From Bacteroidota bacterium (GTDB lineage: Bacteria > Bacteroidota > Ignavibacteria > Kapaibacteriales > UBA2268), in assembly GCA_021780815.1 (NCBI GenBank), contig JAJXYC010000015.1:62001-126000 (forward strand): DNA of 64,000 nt, given 5' to 3'. The notes beneath the pieces were generated by a model. It was not told where the DNA came from, ran no database searches, and was given only the letters and a program-made list of their open reading frames with translations. Below are positions 25,055-34,900 of the stretch, piece by piece. The position numbers and the translations under genes were made by a program. Within the stretch, counting starts at the first letter, position 1; each line of letters opens with the position of its first letter.

Positions 25055-25469
25055 AGTTATCATATTATTTTTATTTACAATTTGTATTAATTATATGCTG
25101 AATGCTTATGAAAATACAAACTTATCGAAGAATAAAGAACATATTGATATCATCTATTTTCATGCAACTGTTCGTTGTGAAGGCTGTTTACGCATTGAGG
25201 ATTTTATTGATAAAACTATTCATTATGCTTTTGAACAAGAACTAAAAGATAGATCTATTACATTAAAATCACTTGATTTTTTGCAACCTGAAAATGAACA
25301 TTTTCAAACTGATTATAAATTTGATGTGCAAAGTTTAATTCTAAGTAAAAAGATTAATGGAAAAGAGGTTGCTTGGAAGAATTTAGATTCAATTTGGGAT
25401 TTAGATAGTGATTTTGGCAAATTTGAATCTTATGTTGAAAAAGAAGTTCGTAATTTTATTAAGAATTAG
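25038..25469 (+). CDS. ArsF-family periplasmic thioredoxin-like protein
   Basis: 143 residues with a signal peptide, then IDIIYFHATVRCEGCLRIEDF, the RCxxC active site of the family annotated as nitrophenyl-compound nitroreductase subunit ArsF. The rest is a thioredoxin-like fold. It overlaps the preceding thioredoxin gene by 17 nt, which suggests coupling. A role in periplasmic redox chemistry of arsenicals is inferred from the operon. Confidence 0.82.
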   Translation: MSRQIKVIILFLFTICINYMLNAYENTNLSKNKEHIDIIYFHATVRCEGCLRIEDFIDKTIHYAFEQELKDRSITLKSLDFLQPENEHFQTDYKFDVQSLILSKKINGKEVAWKNLDSIWDLDSDFGKFESYVEKEVRNFIKN

Positions 25470-25503
25470 TATTTAAATTTAATTAATATTTTAAAGGTAT
25501 AAA

Positions 25504-25743
25504 ATGAAAATTAAAGTATTGGGAACAGGTTGTTCAAAATGTATCTCGCTTGAAAGAAAATTGAACGAACTTGTTAAAGAACATAATATTGATGTGGAAA
25601 TCGAAAAAGTTTCACAATTAGAAGAAATTATGAAATACGGTATTATGATGACACCGGGCTTAGTAATTAATGAAAAATTAGTAAGCTTTGGTTCAGTTCC
25701 AAAAGACAAACAAATTTTAAAATGGATAGAGGAGGCAAAATAA
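25504..25743 (+). CDS. Second small TM0996-like thioredoxin-fold protein
   Basis: 79 residues with GTGCSKC (CxxC) and the cis-Pro loop MTPGLVINEK. It is a paralogue of the protein at 24800. Its stop TAA overlaps the next ATG as TAATG. Two such small redox proteins in one operon suggest separate partners. Confidence 0.88.
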   Translation: MKIKVLGTGCSKCISLERKLNELVKEHNIDVEIEKVSQLEEIMKYGIMMTPGLVINEKLVSFGSVPKDKQILKWIEEAK

Positions 25744-26105
25744 TGAAAAAATCTCTGATTTATTTAGCATTTATTTTATTTGCATTAACATCAATTAATG
25801 CCGCAGAAACAAATCCCAAAATTACTTTTATTGAATTAGGTTCCGTCAATTGTATTCCTTGTAAAAAAATGCAACCTATTATGAAGTCAGTAGAAGAAAA
25901 ATACGGGAATCAAATCAAAGTTATTTTTTACGACGTTTGGAAAGACGAATACAAAAGTAAAGCACAAGAGTACAAAATTCGTTTAATCCCTACTCAAATT
26001 TTTCTTGATAGTAAAGGAAAAGAAATCTACAGACACGAAGGATTTTTCCCAGAAAACGAAATGGATGCATTCTTACAATCCAAAGGGCTAAAACCTAAAA
26101 AATAG
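25743..26105 (+). CDS. Periplasmic thioredoxin-like protein
   Basis: 120 residues: signal peptide (MKKSLIYLAFILFALTSINA), then SVNCIPCKKMQPI as CxxC active site and RLIPTQIFLD with the cis-Pro. It is likely kept reduced by the CcdA protein encoded 10 nt downstream, and could reduce periplasmic targets. ATG overlaps the stop of the preceding gene (TAATG), with GAGGAGG upstream. Confidence 0.9.
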   Translation: MKKSLIYLAFILFALTSINAAETNPKITFIELGSVNCIPCKKMQPIMKSVEEKYGNQIKVIFYDVWKDEYKSKAQEYKIRLIPTQIFLDSKGKEIYRHEGFFPENEMDAFLQSKGLKPKK

Positions 26106-26115
26106 TAAAGACGAA

Positions 26116-26817
26116 ATGATAGAGTCAATTTTCAATACATTAAGCGAATTGCTATATGGTAATTATTATTTAGCAATATTTTCTGCATTTTCTTGGGGGG
26201 TCTTGAGTATTTTACTCAGCCCCTGTCATTTATCAAGCATACCATTAATCATCGGATTTTTGAACTCTCAAGGAAAAATTACAATAAAAAGAACATTCTT
26301 TTTATCGTTGACATTTGCACTTGGCATTTTAGTAACTATTGCCTTGATTGGTGTCATTACATTAGCAATGGGAAGATTGATGGGCGATGTCGGTTCAACT
26401 GGTAATTACATTGTTGCCGTGGTATTTTTTGTAGTTGGACTTTATTTGCTCGATATAATTAAATTACCTTGGGACGGGATCGGCATTAAAGGAACAAAAT
26501 ATAAAGGTTATCCCGCCGCTTTAATACTTGGCTTAATTTTTGGGATAGGACTAGGACCCTGTACATTCGCATATATGGCACCTATTCTCGGTGTTGTCTT
26601 CAGTGTTTCATCGTCAAATCTCTTTTTAGCGATTTCATTGCTTGCAGCTTTTGCTCTTGGTCATTGTTTCGTAATTGTCTTAGCCGGGACACTTTCTAAA
26701 AAAGTTCAAGAATACTTAAACTGGACAGAAAACTCGAAAGTTTCGACTTACATTAAAAAAATCAGTGGTGTTCTTGTAATACTCGGAGGTTTCTATTTAA
26801 TATACACAACTTTTTGA
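26116..26817 (+). CDS. ccdA: CcdA/DsbD-like thiol-disulfide transmembrane protein
   Basis: 233 residues, six helices, with conserved Cys in SPCHLSSIPLIIG and GLGPCTFAYM, the two membrane cysteines that carry electrons from cytoplasmic thioredoxin to the outside. In this operon it would feed the adjacent periplasmic thioredoxin. The symbol is by family; a cytochrome c role is also possible but no such genes are near. Confidence 0.9.
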   Translation: MIESIFNTLSELLYGNYYLAIFSAFSWGVLSILLSPCHLSSIPLIIGFLNSQGKITIKRTFFLSLTFALGILVTIALIGVITLAMGRLMGDVGSTGNYIVAVVFFVVGLYLLDIIKLPWDGIGIKGTKYKGYPAALILGLIFGIGLGPCTFAYMAPILGVVFSVSSSNLFLAISLLAAFALGHCFVIVLAGTLSKKVQEYLNWTENSKVSTYIKKISGVLVILGGFYLIYTTF

Positions 26818-26855
26818 GCATAACATAAATTATTATTACTAATAAAAGGAATTTC

Positions 26856-27902
26856 ATGGAAAAATTAACTCAAAAGCTTAGCTTTCTTGACAGATATTTG
26901 ACTCTTTGGATATTTCTTGCAATGTTCATAGGTGTTATTTCAGGTTATCTATTCCCTTCAATTGTTGGATTTTGGAATCAATTTCAATCCGGTACAACGA
27001 ACATTCCAATTGCTGTTGGATTGATTCTAATGATGTATCCACCACTTGCAAAAGTCAAGTATGAAGAGTTGGTTGATGTATTCAAAAACTTCAAAATACT
27101 CGGGTTGTCTCTTGTTCAAAATTGGATTATTGGTCCTGTATTAATGTTTGTACTTGCGGTTCTACTTTTACCAGACCATCCACATTATATGGCTGGACTT
27201 ATTATGATAGGACTTGCAAGATGTATAGCTATGGTAATTGTATGGAACGAACTTGCAAAAGGAGATACTGAATATGCCGCAGGTCTTGTTGCTTTCAATT
27301 CCATTTTTCAAGTTCTTTTCTATTCAATTTATGCTTATGTATTTTTGACTGTTTTGCCAAATTGGTTGGGTCTTCAATCATTTAAAGTTAATATAACAAT
27401 TGGTCAGATAGCGGAGAGTGTGTTCATTTATCTCGGGATACCATTTATTGCCGGAATCATAACTCGGTTTTCGCTCATTAAGATAAAAAACAAGGAATGG
27501 TACCATAAAAAATTCATTCCGAAAATAAGTCCGATAACATTGATAGCATTATTATTTACAATTATTGTTATGTTCTCACTCAAAGGAGAATACATTGTTA
27601 AAATTCCCTTAGATGTTGTGAGAATAGCCATACCTTTACTTCTTTATTTTGTCATAATGTTTTTGGTATCATTCTATATGGGGAAAAAAGCCGGTGCAGA
27701 TTATTCAAAAACAGCTACTTTATCATTTACAGCGGCAAGTAATAATTTTGAACTTGCAATAGCCGTTGCAGTTGCCGTTTTTGGAATTAATTCAGGTGAA
27801 GCTTTTGCTGCGGTAATTGGACCATTAGTTGAAGTTCCGGTGTTAATCGGACTTGTGAATGTTGCATTATGGATTAAAAAGAAATTCTATATTACGAGTT
27901 AG
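26856..27902 (+). CDS. acr3: ACR3-family arsenite efflux transporter
   Basis: 348 residues, ten helices. Family motifs include [19 protein letters not shown] (with the arsenite-binding Cys in helix 4) and [20 protein letters not shown]. It exports As(III) from the cytoplasm. It is the last gene of the arsenic operon, 38 nt after ccdA. Confidence 0.95.
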   Translation: MEKLTQKLSFLDRYLTLWIFLAMFIGVISGYLFPSIVGFWNQFQSGTTNIPIAVGLILMMYPPLAKVKYEELVDVFKNFKILGLSLVQNWIIGPVLMFVLAVLLLPDHPHYMAGLIMIGLARCIAMVIVWNELAKGDTEYAAGLVAFNSIFQVLFYSIYAYVFLTVLPNWLGLQSFKVNITIGQIAESVFIYLGIPFIAGIITRFSLIKIKNKEWYHKKFIPKISPITLIALLFTIIVMFSLKGEYIVKIPLDVVRIAIPLLLYFVIMFLVSFYMGKKAGADYSKTATLSFTAASNNFELAIAVAVAVFGINSGEAFAAVIGPLVEVPVLIGLVNVALWIKKKFYITS

Positions 27903-27984
27903 TTTAATTGGCTTTATTTTTAATGTAACAATATAAAGAACTTATTTTCTAAAATTTTTAGGCAATTAAAAAAAATAGTCATAA

Positions 27985-28641
27985 CTAATCAATAATTTGT
28001 GAAATTTTATATTCATTTGAAAAATCCAAATCATTCATAGAATTAATAATACAAAATTTATCAAATTTGTTTAAATCATTAACTTGAATTTCTTGTTCAA
28101 GGATAATTTTATTTTTTAAATAAAACTTTCTTTTAGTTCCTTCCAATAGTGGATTTTTAGGTGTAAAGTAAATTCCATTTAGAGAAAACACCAAATTAGA
28201 AAATGTTGTATCAGTAATAATTTGATTTTTTGTAAATATTAGTTCAAAATTACTTTTTTCAATTTTAGTATGATTATTCTTGATAAATTCATTGAAATTT
28301 TCTTCCTGAATTTTTTCAAAATATTTCCTATCAGAATATTTTAAGGAATAATCATAATCGCCGATTTCAACTAATTTAAAGAGTTTTATTTCTCGTTTGA
28401 TATATGGAGTAATTTCAACAGTATTTATAGATTTATCATAAATAATACGTAATTTATGAATAGAACTAAATTTAAAATTAGATTCAATCTCTTTATTGAT
28501 TTTCCATAGAGTCAATTCAAAATCTTTAATATCTTTATTCCCAAATAATATCTTTCGGGATTGCAATACTCTTTCTATATGAAATTCAACATTATGAATT
28601 TGGCAATTTTCAATTTTCAGAGTTTCAAGCAATTGGCACAT
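27985..28641 (-). CDS. pabC: Class IV aminotransferase, aminodeoxychorismate lyase-like
   Basis: About 218 residues. PLP-fold type IV pattern: DTTFSNLVFSLNGIYFTP and a C-terminal INSMNDL (family xNSxR/xL). It would convert aminodeoxychorismate to p-aminobenzoate for folate. It overlaps pabB by 17 nt (28625-28641). It is shorter and more diverged than E. coli PabC. ATG 28641 is preferred over a TTG at 28653. Confidence 0.85.
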   Translation of the reverse strand: MCQLLETLKIENCQIHNVEFHIERVLQSRKILFGNKDIKDFELTLWKINKEIESNFKFSSIHKLRIIYDKSINTVEITPYIKREIKLFKLVEIGDYDYSLKYSDRKYFEKIQEENFNEFIKNNHTKIEKSNFELIFTKNQIITDTTFSNLVFSLNGIYFTPKNPLLEGTKRKFYLKNKIILEQEIQVNDLNKFDKFCIINSMNDLDFSNEYKISQIID

Positions 28642-29632
28642 AAATTTTCTCAATTAATTCGGCATATTCTTTGTCAAAATCGCTTTTAGAAGTAATCCCA
28701 CCACCACTTTTGAAATAAAGTTTACCATTTTCCTTTTCAATAAATCTAATCATAACATAGCTTTTTAAACTTAATCCGTCGTAAATTCCTGCTATCCCGG
28801 TATAAAATCCTCTATTATAATTTTCAACTTCTTTAATTATTTCGACAGTCTTTTGTTTTGGTGCTCCTGTAACACTTCCTGCGGGGAGCAGTTTTAGCAA
28901 AATATCGCCAAGAATTTCATTCCAATGCTCGTTTAATTCCCCTGAAATCTGGCTACTCGTCTGCAACAAATCTCCTTTTATTGTCTTTATTTTTTCAACA
29001 TATCTAAAAGAATCAACAGTAACATTTCCTGATACAATTGAAAGATCATTTCTAATTAAATCTACAATTGTGTAATGCTCCGCCAATTCTTTTTCATCTT
29101 CTAAAAGAGTTTTTGCAGCATTTTCAATTTCACTTGAAATTGTACCTTTCATCGGAAAACTCATTATTTTCCCATCTCGTATAAATACAAAAGGTTCAGG
29201 AGAGAAACATACAAAATAATCAGGAAGCAGAATTTTACATTTTGAGCTTGAATACATAAAAATATCTTCTAATGTAAGCTCAGTTTGTATTTCTGTTTGG
29301 AAAGTCAAATTTAGCAAATAAGAATCACCATAATTTATATGTGTAAGAACATTTGAGAAAGCTTGCCAATATTTTTCTTTTTTAATTGGGAAAATTTTAA
29401 GTGGAGTTACTTTACTTATTTGCTTATATTTATTACTATTTCCCAAATCAGTAATATTTGTCCTTCCATCAAAGCTATACAAAAATTCCGCAGGATTAAT
29501 TTTCTCAATTTCTTCTATAAAAGCATTTTGGCAATCAAAATCAATAATAAATACAAAAGGGATATTTCTTCTTCCCAATTTATTAATATTTTCAGATAAT
29601 TCGCTTGGATTATATATTTTAATTTTGTTCAC
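28625..29632 (-). CDS. pabB: Aminodeoxychorismate synthase component I
   Basis: 335 residues of the chorismate-binding family: FPMKGTI, HYTIVDLIRNDLS, LPAGSVTGAPKQKTVEII and FYTGIAGIYDG in order. It lacks the long N-terminal domain of classical PabB, as in many Bacteroidota. It makes aminodeoxychorismate from chorismate and ammonia provided by PabA, encoded divergently at 29705. GTG start at 29632 is the only fitting start. Confidence 0.93.
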   Translation of the reverse strand: MNKIKIYNPSELSENINKLGRRNIPFVFIIDFDCQNAFIEEIEKINPAEFLYSFDGRTNITDLGNSNKYKQISKVTPLKIFPIKKEKYWQAFSNVLTHINYGDSYLLNLTFQTEIQTELTLEDIFMYSSSKCKILLPDYFVCFSPEPFVFIRDGKIMSFPMKGTISSEIENAAKTLLEDEKELAEHYTIVDLIRNDLSIVSGNVTVDSFRYVEKIKTIKGDLLQTSSQISGELNEHWNEILGDILLKLLPAGSVTGAPKQKTVEIIKEVENYNRGFYTGIAGIYDGLSLKSYVMIRFIEKENGKLYFKSGGGITSKSDFDKEYAELIEKIYVPIA

Positions 29633-29704
29633 ATTTAATAGTTATTTTTGTAAAATTTTTATTTATTATTTATCTTAATTTTATTTCAAACAGAAATAAG
29701 ATGT

Positions 29705-30292
29705 ATGAAACAATCTTTTTTAAAAAATATTTTATTAATTGATAATAATGATTCCTTTACTTATAATTTATTGCAATTATTAAAGCAAAACAATTGCAAA
29801 ATAGAAATTATAAATCATATAAAATGTTCACATATAAATATTCAAAAGTATGATGGAGCAATCATTTCACCCGGACCAGGAAAATCTTCTGATTACAAGG
29901 AAATATTTAAATTTTTGGAACAAAATTATAAAAATATCCCTATACTTGGAGTCTGTCTCGGACATCAAATTATTGGAGAATTTTTTGGTGCAGAAATTTT
30001 CCAGCTCCAATCAGTTTACCATGGAATAAAAAATAAATTAAAGATACTTAATAAAAATAATCTTTTTGACAATATTAATGAAATATACGTTGGACACTAT
30101 CATTCATGGGCAGTTTCAAAGAACAACTTTCCTGATTCGGAATTGACAATTACTTCACTTGATGAAAATGGGCTTATTATGTCTTTTGAACACAACGTAT
30201 TTCAGATATTTGGAGTGCAATTCCATCCTGAATCATATATGACAACAAAAGGAAATCAGATAATTAATAATTGGTTAAGCTTAGGCAAATAG
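29705..30292 (+). CDS. pabA: Glutamine amidotransferase, PabA/TrpG
   Basis: 195 residues, class-I glutaminase: GVCLGHQIIGE with nucleophile Cys and VQFHPESYMT with His and Glu of the triad. It supplies ammonia to PabB. It is divergent from pabB with a 72-nt gap that must hold both promoters. TrpG is almost the same protein, but the pabB/pabC neighbours favour PabA. Confidence 0.92.
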   Translation: MKQSFLKNILLIDNNDSFTYNLLQLLKQNNCKIEIINHIKCSHINIQKYDGAIISPGPGKSSDYKEIFKFLEQNYKNIPILGVCLGHQIIGEFFGAEIFQLQSVYHGIKNKLKILNKNNLFDNINEIYVGHYHSWAVSKNNFPDSELTITSLDENGLIMSFEHNVFQIFGVQFHPESYMTTKGNQIINNWLSLGK

Positions 30293-30390
30293 TTTTTTCC
30301 TTAACTTCCACACTTTTAGAGAAAAAACTGAAGATAATTGTGATTATATTTATAATTTTAGGAAGTAATTTATTTCAATATTGTAACAAC

Positions 30391-31743
30391 TTACATATCC
30401 ATTTTATTGTATTTATTGCAATATTGAACTATGTCAAACTTCTTAGCAGCACCATTTAAATTCATATATCTTATTTTTCCAAATATTGGTCGCTCAAACC
30501 AAGCTCTATCATGCACGCCACCTATAGACCAAGCAATTCCTGTATAACCATTAGGGTCTCTGCCATCAAGTGAATATTTATCATTTAAGTAAATTGCGAT
30601 TTGTTGAGCAATTTCTGGGGCTACTGTCCATTCAAAAATTTTCTTTGCCCAATACATTCTTAAATAACTATGCATCTTCCCTGTGCTGAACATTTCTATT
30701 TGAGCGGAATTCCATAACTTATCGTGGGTCTTGGCTTGTTCAAAATCTTCTATATTGTAAGTATATTCTCTTGGGTCTTTTCTATGCTCATTAAGCGTAT
30801 GTTGCGACCAAATCGGAAATCCTTGAAAATTATCATAATTCTGGTTATAATAGCAATAATTATCAGATAGTTCTCTTCTTACTACAATCTCTTCTAAAAA
30901 TGCTTTTGCATTTTCATCGTTCAAATTTCTTTTATAAAGTTCCATAACAATTTTTTGTGCAGAAATTTGTCCGAAATGTAAATATGGAGACAAACTTGAT
31001 TGAACGTTGTAATTCGGATTGTTACGGAACTTATTGTATCTACTTAGTTTATTTTCAATAAAATCAAATAAAATCTGCTCAGCATAAATTTCGCCTGCAA
31101 TAAATTCAGATACTATTGGAACAGTTCTATCAATATTTAAACCTTCGAGAATCTTGTCAGGTTGAATCGCTTCTTCGTTTAAATCTAATGAATTTTTTTG
31201 TTTCTCCAATTCAGGAAATTCATCAAGAAAAATCATCAAATTCTTATTAATTTTAGGTCTTAAAGTATAAGATCCATACTCTTGCTTTTGAGATACATAA
31301 AAAGCAGGAATAATGTTGTGCGCATCTACTTCCCAAAATGGAATATTGATTTTCTTTGCAATTTCTCTTTTCCAAAATCTTTTAATTTTTAATGGGTCAA
31401 AGTCGGAAATTAAATTTGAGGCTGATATTTGATGTACGAAACTTGGAATATTTATTTCTGGCTTACCAATCTTTATAATAAATTGAATGTTAAGTTTGTT
31501 TGCAAGTTCTTGTTGTTCTTGTAAACCTTCTAACATAAAAGAATAAGCACGTAAAGTAGCCACTGGAAAGTCATCTGTAAGATTAAAAATAATAACAATT
31601 GGCTGTTGATGTTTTTGAGATAATTCAATTGCGAAATTTAAAGCCCAATTATCTTTAAGTCTCTGGTCTCGACTCATCCAATAAACAATAGGACCTATTA
31701 AAGAAATTCCCTTCTGTAGCAATCTAATTCTATTTTCGTTCAA
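30391..31743 (-). CDS. phr: Class II CPD photolyase
   Basis: 450 residues. N-terminal alpha/beta domain and C-terminal FAD-binding helical domain. Class II features include SRDQRLKDNWAL near the start, FLEEIVVRRELSDNYCYY, FSTGKMHSYLRMYWAKKI and LDGRDPNGYTGIAWSIGG. It uses blue light and FADH to split cyclobutane pyrimidine dimers. It is transcribed alone, convergent with pabA. Confidence 0.95.
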   Translation of the reverse strand: MNENRIRLLQKGISLIGPIVYWMSRDQRLKDNWALNFAIELSQKHQQPIVIIFNLTDDFPVATLRAYSFMLEGLQEQQELANKLNIQFIIKIGKPEINIPSFVHQISASNLISDFDPLKIKRFWKREIAKKINIPFWEVDAHNIIPAFYVSQKQEYGSYTLRPKINKNLMIFLDEFPELEKQKNSLDLNEEAIQPDKILEGLNIDRTVPIVSEFIAGEIYAEQILFDFIENKLSRYNKFRNNPNYNVQSSLSPYLHFGQISAQKIVMELYKRNLNDENAKAFLEEIVVRRELSDNYCYYNQNYDNFQGFPIWSQHTLNEHRKDPREYTYNIEDFEQAKTHDKLWNSAQIEMFSTGKMHSYLRMYWAKKIFEWTVAPEIAQQIAIYLNDKYSLDGRDPNGYTGIAWSIGGVHDRAWFERPIFGKIRYMNLNGAAKKFDIVQYCNKYNKMDM

Positions 31744-31946
31744 GATTGATTTAAGATTTATCGTAAAACAAAATTATTCAAATTTAAATAAAAAAAATCA
31801 AATACGCTTTTTATGTTTAAACCAACCAAATATTTGTCAAATCTTAATAAAAATAATAACTTGGACGATAACTATTATAAATTTGGCAAGTTTTTTGTAG
31901 GAATATTTGTTAGATTTTATAATTAAATTGAAAAGTTGAGGATACT

Positions 31947-34900
31947 ATGAAAATATATTCTAATTCTATTTATTCCAATAATATGAAATTATTTAATTTA
32001 AGCATATTGCTATTAATACTTTTTTTAATAAATCCAATATATGCATCGAAGGTAAAGAAAGACAATAATGTTATTCAAGTAGATTGTAATTGGTTAAAAA
32101 TCAGCAATGGCTTGCCGAACGATAAAATAAATGATATAATTCAATATACAGACGGAAATCTTTTCCTTGCAACACAAAACAATGGGGTGTTTGTTTCAGC
32201 AGATACTGGAAAAACTTGGCTGGCTTACAATTCAGGATTAACGAATTTTCACACCATAAATTTTGCCTACAATTCAAATGGTTATTTATACTTGGCAACA
32301 AATGGAGGCGGGGTCTACCAAAGAAAAGTAGGACAAACGCAATGGATACAGATAAACAATGGATTAGGTAATCTAAATGTTAATTGTGTTTTAGCCTCAC
32401 AATTTGAAGGATTAGTTGCTGGCACAAGCGATGGTTTCTATATGTATAATTCATCAACAAATAAATGGTCTGATTCAAGCACTGGATTAGTAAACAGAAA
32501 TATCACATCTTTAACCCGTACAACTAATGGATATATTATAGCAGGGACAAAAGGTAATGGTGTATTTAGGAAAATACAAACATCACCTTGGGAGTCAGCA
32601 AATGCTGGAATAACAAATGGTAATATTAACACAACAATGGCTTATAATACAACGTTTTTGCTTGCAGGAAGTGACCAAGGTTTGTTTTACTCGTCTTCAA
32701 GTGCTTCCACTTGGTTTAAACGCAATGCTTTACCTGATGCTAAATTTACAGATTTATCTATCAACACTAACAACAATTACGTTTATGCGGCAACTGACGG
32801 ATTTGGAGTATATCTATCGTCAAATAATGGACTAAACTGGGTCCCACTTAATAACGGTCTTTTTAATTTACAAATTTCCGCAATTTTAGCACTGACAAAT
32901 GGAACTGTTCTTGCGGGCACTATTAATGGCGAAATTTACAAATTAGACCAATGCGATGCACCTAATTCTTACATTACTTTTCTTTCTCCTAAACAAGGAG
33001 ATACTCTTTATTCAGGAAAATTAGTTACAATCAATTGGTCAAGTTATGGTATTACAAAAGTTGCAATTTTATATTCAACAAATGGTGGCACAAGTTTTAC
33101 AACAATTGGCGGCAATATAGATGCAACACTTGGAACATATAATTGGTTAGTCCCTTCAGGCCTCTTTAATACGAATTCTGTTCTTAAAATTAAAAGCACA
33201 ACAAGCCAAGATTTTGCTTTAAGCGGTATTATTTCTCTTGTTGATTCAAACTTAGTTCTGATGGAAATTACTAATCCTATCGGAGGAGAAAAATTTCTCT
33301 CTCAATCTATTTTAACAATTAAATGGAATTCTCAATATTCTACTTCGGCAACGTTGCAATTTTCTAACGACAATGGAATTACGTGGAATAATATCTCTAA
33401 TTCGGTCAAAACTACTGATGGAGGCTACAACTACGTTTTGCCTAATGTTAATAGTGATTCTTGTAGAATACGGATTTTTGACAATACTTTTAAATCAAAA
33501 CTTTCTATTACAAATACTTTTCAGATAATTGATAAATCAAAATTTAGCCTAAAACTTTTAACACCTGTATCGGGCGAACAATGGCAAATAAATAGCACTC
33601 AGACAATTAGATGGGAATCGCAAGGTTTAGATACAATAAATATATTCTTATCTACCGATTCAGGCGACAATTGGTCTATACTTGCTTCAAATATTGATGC
33701 AACTTTGGGTGTTTTATCAATTAACGTTCCTTTTAAGCCATCTTCAACTTGTAAAATAAAAATAGTTTCTAAATTATTCCCAAATGATTTTTCATCAACA
33801 AGTATAGGCTTGTTCTCAATTATTGGATTACATTTGACAAATCCAAATTTTGGAATTTATATGGGCGATTCTATAATTCCAATAACGTGGGAAAGTATGG
33901 GGACACAAAATATTAGACTTTCTTATTCAATTGATGGCGGAAATAGTTGGAACTTAATTGTAGATAACTACCCTGCTCTTTCTGGTATTTATTCTTGGAA
34001 AATTCCTAAGACTCCATCGAATTCTTGCAAAATTAGAATTATGGACACTAAACAATCCAGTATCTTTGACGATAGCGATAGTTTATTTACAATCAAAGGA
34101 ATTAGATTAATAAATCCGTTGGGTGGTGAAAATTATCTTGTTGGACAATCCGTGAATATCAAATGGGATTACATTACAACTGAAAAAATTAATATTTTAT
34201 TTTCATCGAATAATGGATTCAACTGGGTAACTATTGCCTCCAACGTAAAAACAAGTGACAGTTCATATTTATGGACTGTTCCTAATACAGCAACAGATAA
34301 TGGATTTATTTCAATTGTAGATATCAATAATTCATCATTCAGCGATAGCAACGTAATTCCATTTAAAATTCAAGGCAATGGTATTGTGCTACTTTCCCCT
34401 ATCGGTGGCGAAGAACTCATATCAGGAACACCAACGATAATTCGCTGGACTTCTGTTAATTCATTAAAGTTAAATATAAACATCTCTTATGACAAAGGTC
34501 ATTCTTGGTCTTTAATAGCTGACTCTATACCATCTTCATCAGGTAGTTTTCAGTGGTTTGTTGCTGATACTTCATCAACTGAGGCTTTGATTAAATTAGT
34601 TGATTCATATAACAATAGTATAAAAGATTCAAGCAAATCAACATTTAGAATCAAACGTCCTGGAAACACATATCCACCACCAACAGATTGGTTCAGTTCT
34701 ATTCAAACTGGTGAAAACGCATTTATTATTATCCCAGATACAATTAATCCGCAAATTGGCGATAGAAATCTTAAAACAGGTGACTATGTTAGCATTTGGT
34801 ACAATAATGGTGGAACATTACAATGCGGTGGATTAAGTAAGTGGATATCTGGTAATAATATGTCTATCACAGTTTGGGGTGATAATCAATACACAGAAGT

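Noticed and set aside
30271-30459. 62-codon frame after pabA
   Set aside because: Overlaps the photolyase 3' end on the other strand and has no supporting features.
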